Source: Acidimicrobiaceae bacterium
GTDB taxonomy: Bacteria; Actinomycetota; Acidimicrobiia; Acidimicrobiales; Bog-793
Assembly: GCA_025463965.1 (NCBI GenBank)
Contig: JAODBN010000411.1
Location: 1-23,676, forward strand
Reading direction: 5' to 3'
DNA: 23,676 bases
A program made the position numbers and the translations under genes. This document shows positions 23,117 to 23,676 of this stretch, one piece after another (position 1 is the stretch's first letter; every line of letters starts with the position of its first letter). A model generated the notes under the pieces. It did not search any database. It saw nothing but the letters and a program-made list of their open reading frames with translations, and had not been told where the DNA came from.

Positions 23117-23676
23117 GTGGAGAACGTCTCGCCCCGGGCTCCCCAGGTCGCCGAGGAGCTCACCTACTCGAGCCCAGCGGGGCGCTGGACGCTCGTGGCC
23201 ACCGTGCTCGGGTCGGGGATCGCCTCCCTCGACGCCACGGTGGTGGGCATCGCCCTCCCGGTGATCGGCCGCCAGCTCCACGTCGGCGTGTCCGCTCTCC
23301 AGTGGGTGACCAGCGGCTACACCCTCACCCTCGCCGGCCTGTTGCTTCTCGGCGGGAGCCTCGGGGATCGCTTCGGGCGGCGCAAGGTCTTCCAAATCGG
23401 CGTGGCGTGGTTCGCGCTCGCGTCACTTGCCTGTGGGCTCGCTCCAAACGCCACCTTCCTCATCTGCGCCCGCGCGCTTCAGGGGGTCGGAGCGGCGCTG
23501 CTGACCCCGGGGAGCCTGGCCATCTTGCAGGCCTCCTTTCGAGGCGATGACCGCTCCCGTGCGATTGGGGCATGGTCGGGGATGAGCGGGGTGGCCGTAG
23601 CGATCGCACCGTTCATCGGTGGGTGGCTGATCGCCGCCGTCTCCTGGCGGCTCATCTTCTTCATCAATCTGCCGCT
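23117..23676 (+). CDS. DHA2-type MFS transporter, partial at window end
   Basis: This is the N-terminal 186 residues of a membrane drug/proton antiporter-like protein, cut by the window edge. GTG at 23117 is taken as start; an in-frame GTG at 23099 is possible. SGIASLDATVVGIALPVIGR is the helix 1 signature of the 14-helix DHA2 family (D-x-T-V-V-x-x-A-L-P). WVTSGYTLTLAGLLLLGG is helix 2, with GDRFGRRKVF as the A motif. ARALQGVGAALLTPGSLAIL is the helix 4-5 C motif region. SWRLIFFINLP, the usual helix 6 motif, is visible just before the cut. The substrate cannot be assigned. No regulator adjoins it in the window. Confidence 0.9.
   Translation, partial: MENVSPRAPQVAEELTYSSPAGRWTLVATVLGSGIASLDATVVGIALPVIGRQLHVGVSALQWVTSGYTLTLAGLLLLGGSLGDRFGRRKVFQIGVAWFALASLACGLAPNATFLICARALQGVGAALLTPGSLAILQASFRGDDRSRAIGAWSGMSGVAVAIAPFIGGWLIAAVSWRLIFFINLP

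Overview
The window is GC-rich, double-stranded bacterial DNA. It carries a tRNA-Gly with encoded CCA, an F420-type LLM oxidoreductase, an actinobacterial-type oligoribonuclease, LuxR/NarL-type regulators with HDDPLQ-type sensor kinases, and GTG starts. Together these point to an Actinomycetota chromosome, perhaps of the Acidimicrobiia; the class is an inference, the phylum is reasonably safe. No rRNA or CRISPR array is visible.

The window divides at the tRNA-Gly (15611-15685). Left of it is an accessory, partly decayed region. From the left end it holds: a NarL-type response regulator broken by two frameshifts (145-890); two translationally coupled membrane proteins (2359 down to about 969) divergent from a MarR regulator (2474-2929), with a 16-bp dyad over the shared promoter; an Fe(II)/2-oxoglutarate (phytanoyl-CoA type) dioxygenase (3111-4208); and a wrecked IS3-family transposase with a 7-bp tandem repeat inserted in it (about 4530-5075).

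Next comes a minus-strand cluster, read in order: small unknown protein, PspC protein, MMPL transporter, truncated carboxymuconolactone decarboxylase-like protein, and exported TAP-type alpha/beta hydrolase (10396 down to 5145). A large LuxR-family ATPase regulator (13218-10531) lies upstream. Two of the junctions overlap, so the cluster looks like one expression unit acting at the cell envelope. A divergent MFS transporter (13527-14804) follows, then two pieces of a tyrosine recombinase in opposite orientations (14978-15124 minus, 15119-15400 plus) ending beside the 3' end of tRNA-Gly. This is the arrangement expected at the edge of an integrated element whose integrase was later rearranged and lost.

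Right of the tRNA the DNA looks like intact, more GC-rich core chromosome: dut and orn (divergent), an AcuI/YhdH-type oxidoreductase and an LLM flavin oxidoreductase in a two-gene operon, an exported PQQ-repeat protein, a convergent response regulator/histidine kinase pair, a DUF4232-type lipoprotein, and the start of a DHA2-type MFS transporter cut by the window end.

No clearly new defence or mobile system was found. The most notable items are the integrase/tRNA junction with an inverted near-copy of part of the tRNA, the MMPL-hydrolase envelope cluster, and the MarR-controlled membrane-protein pair.
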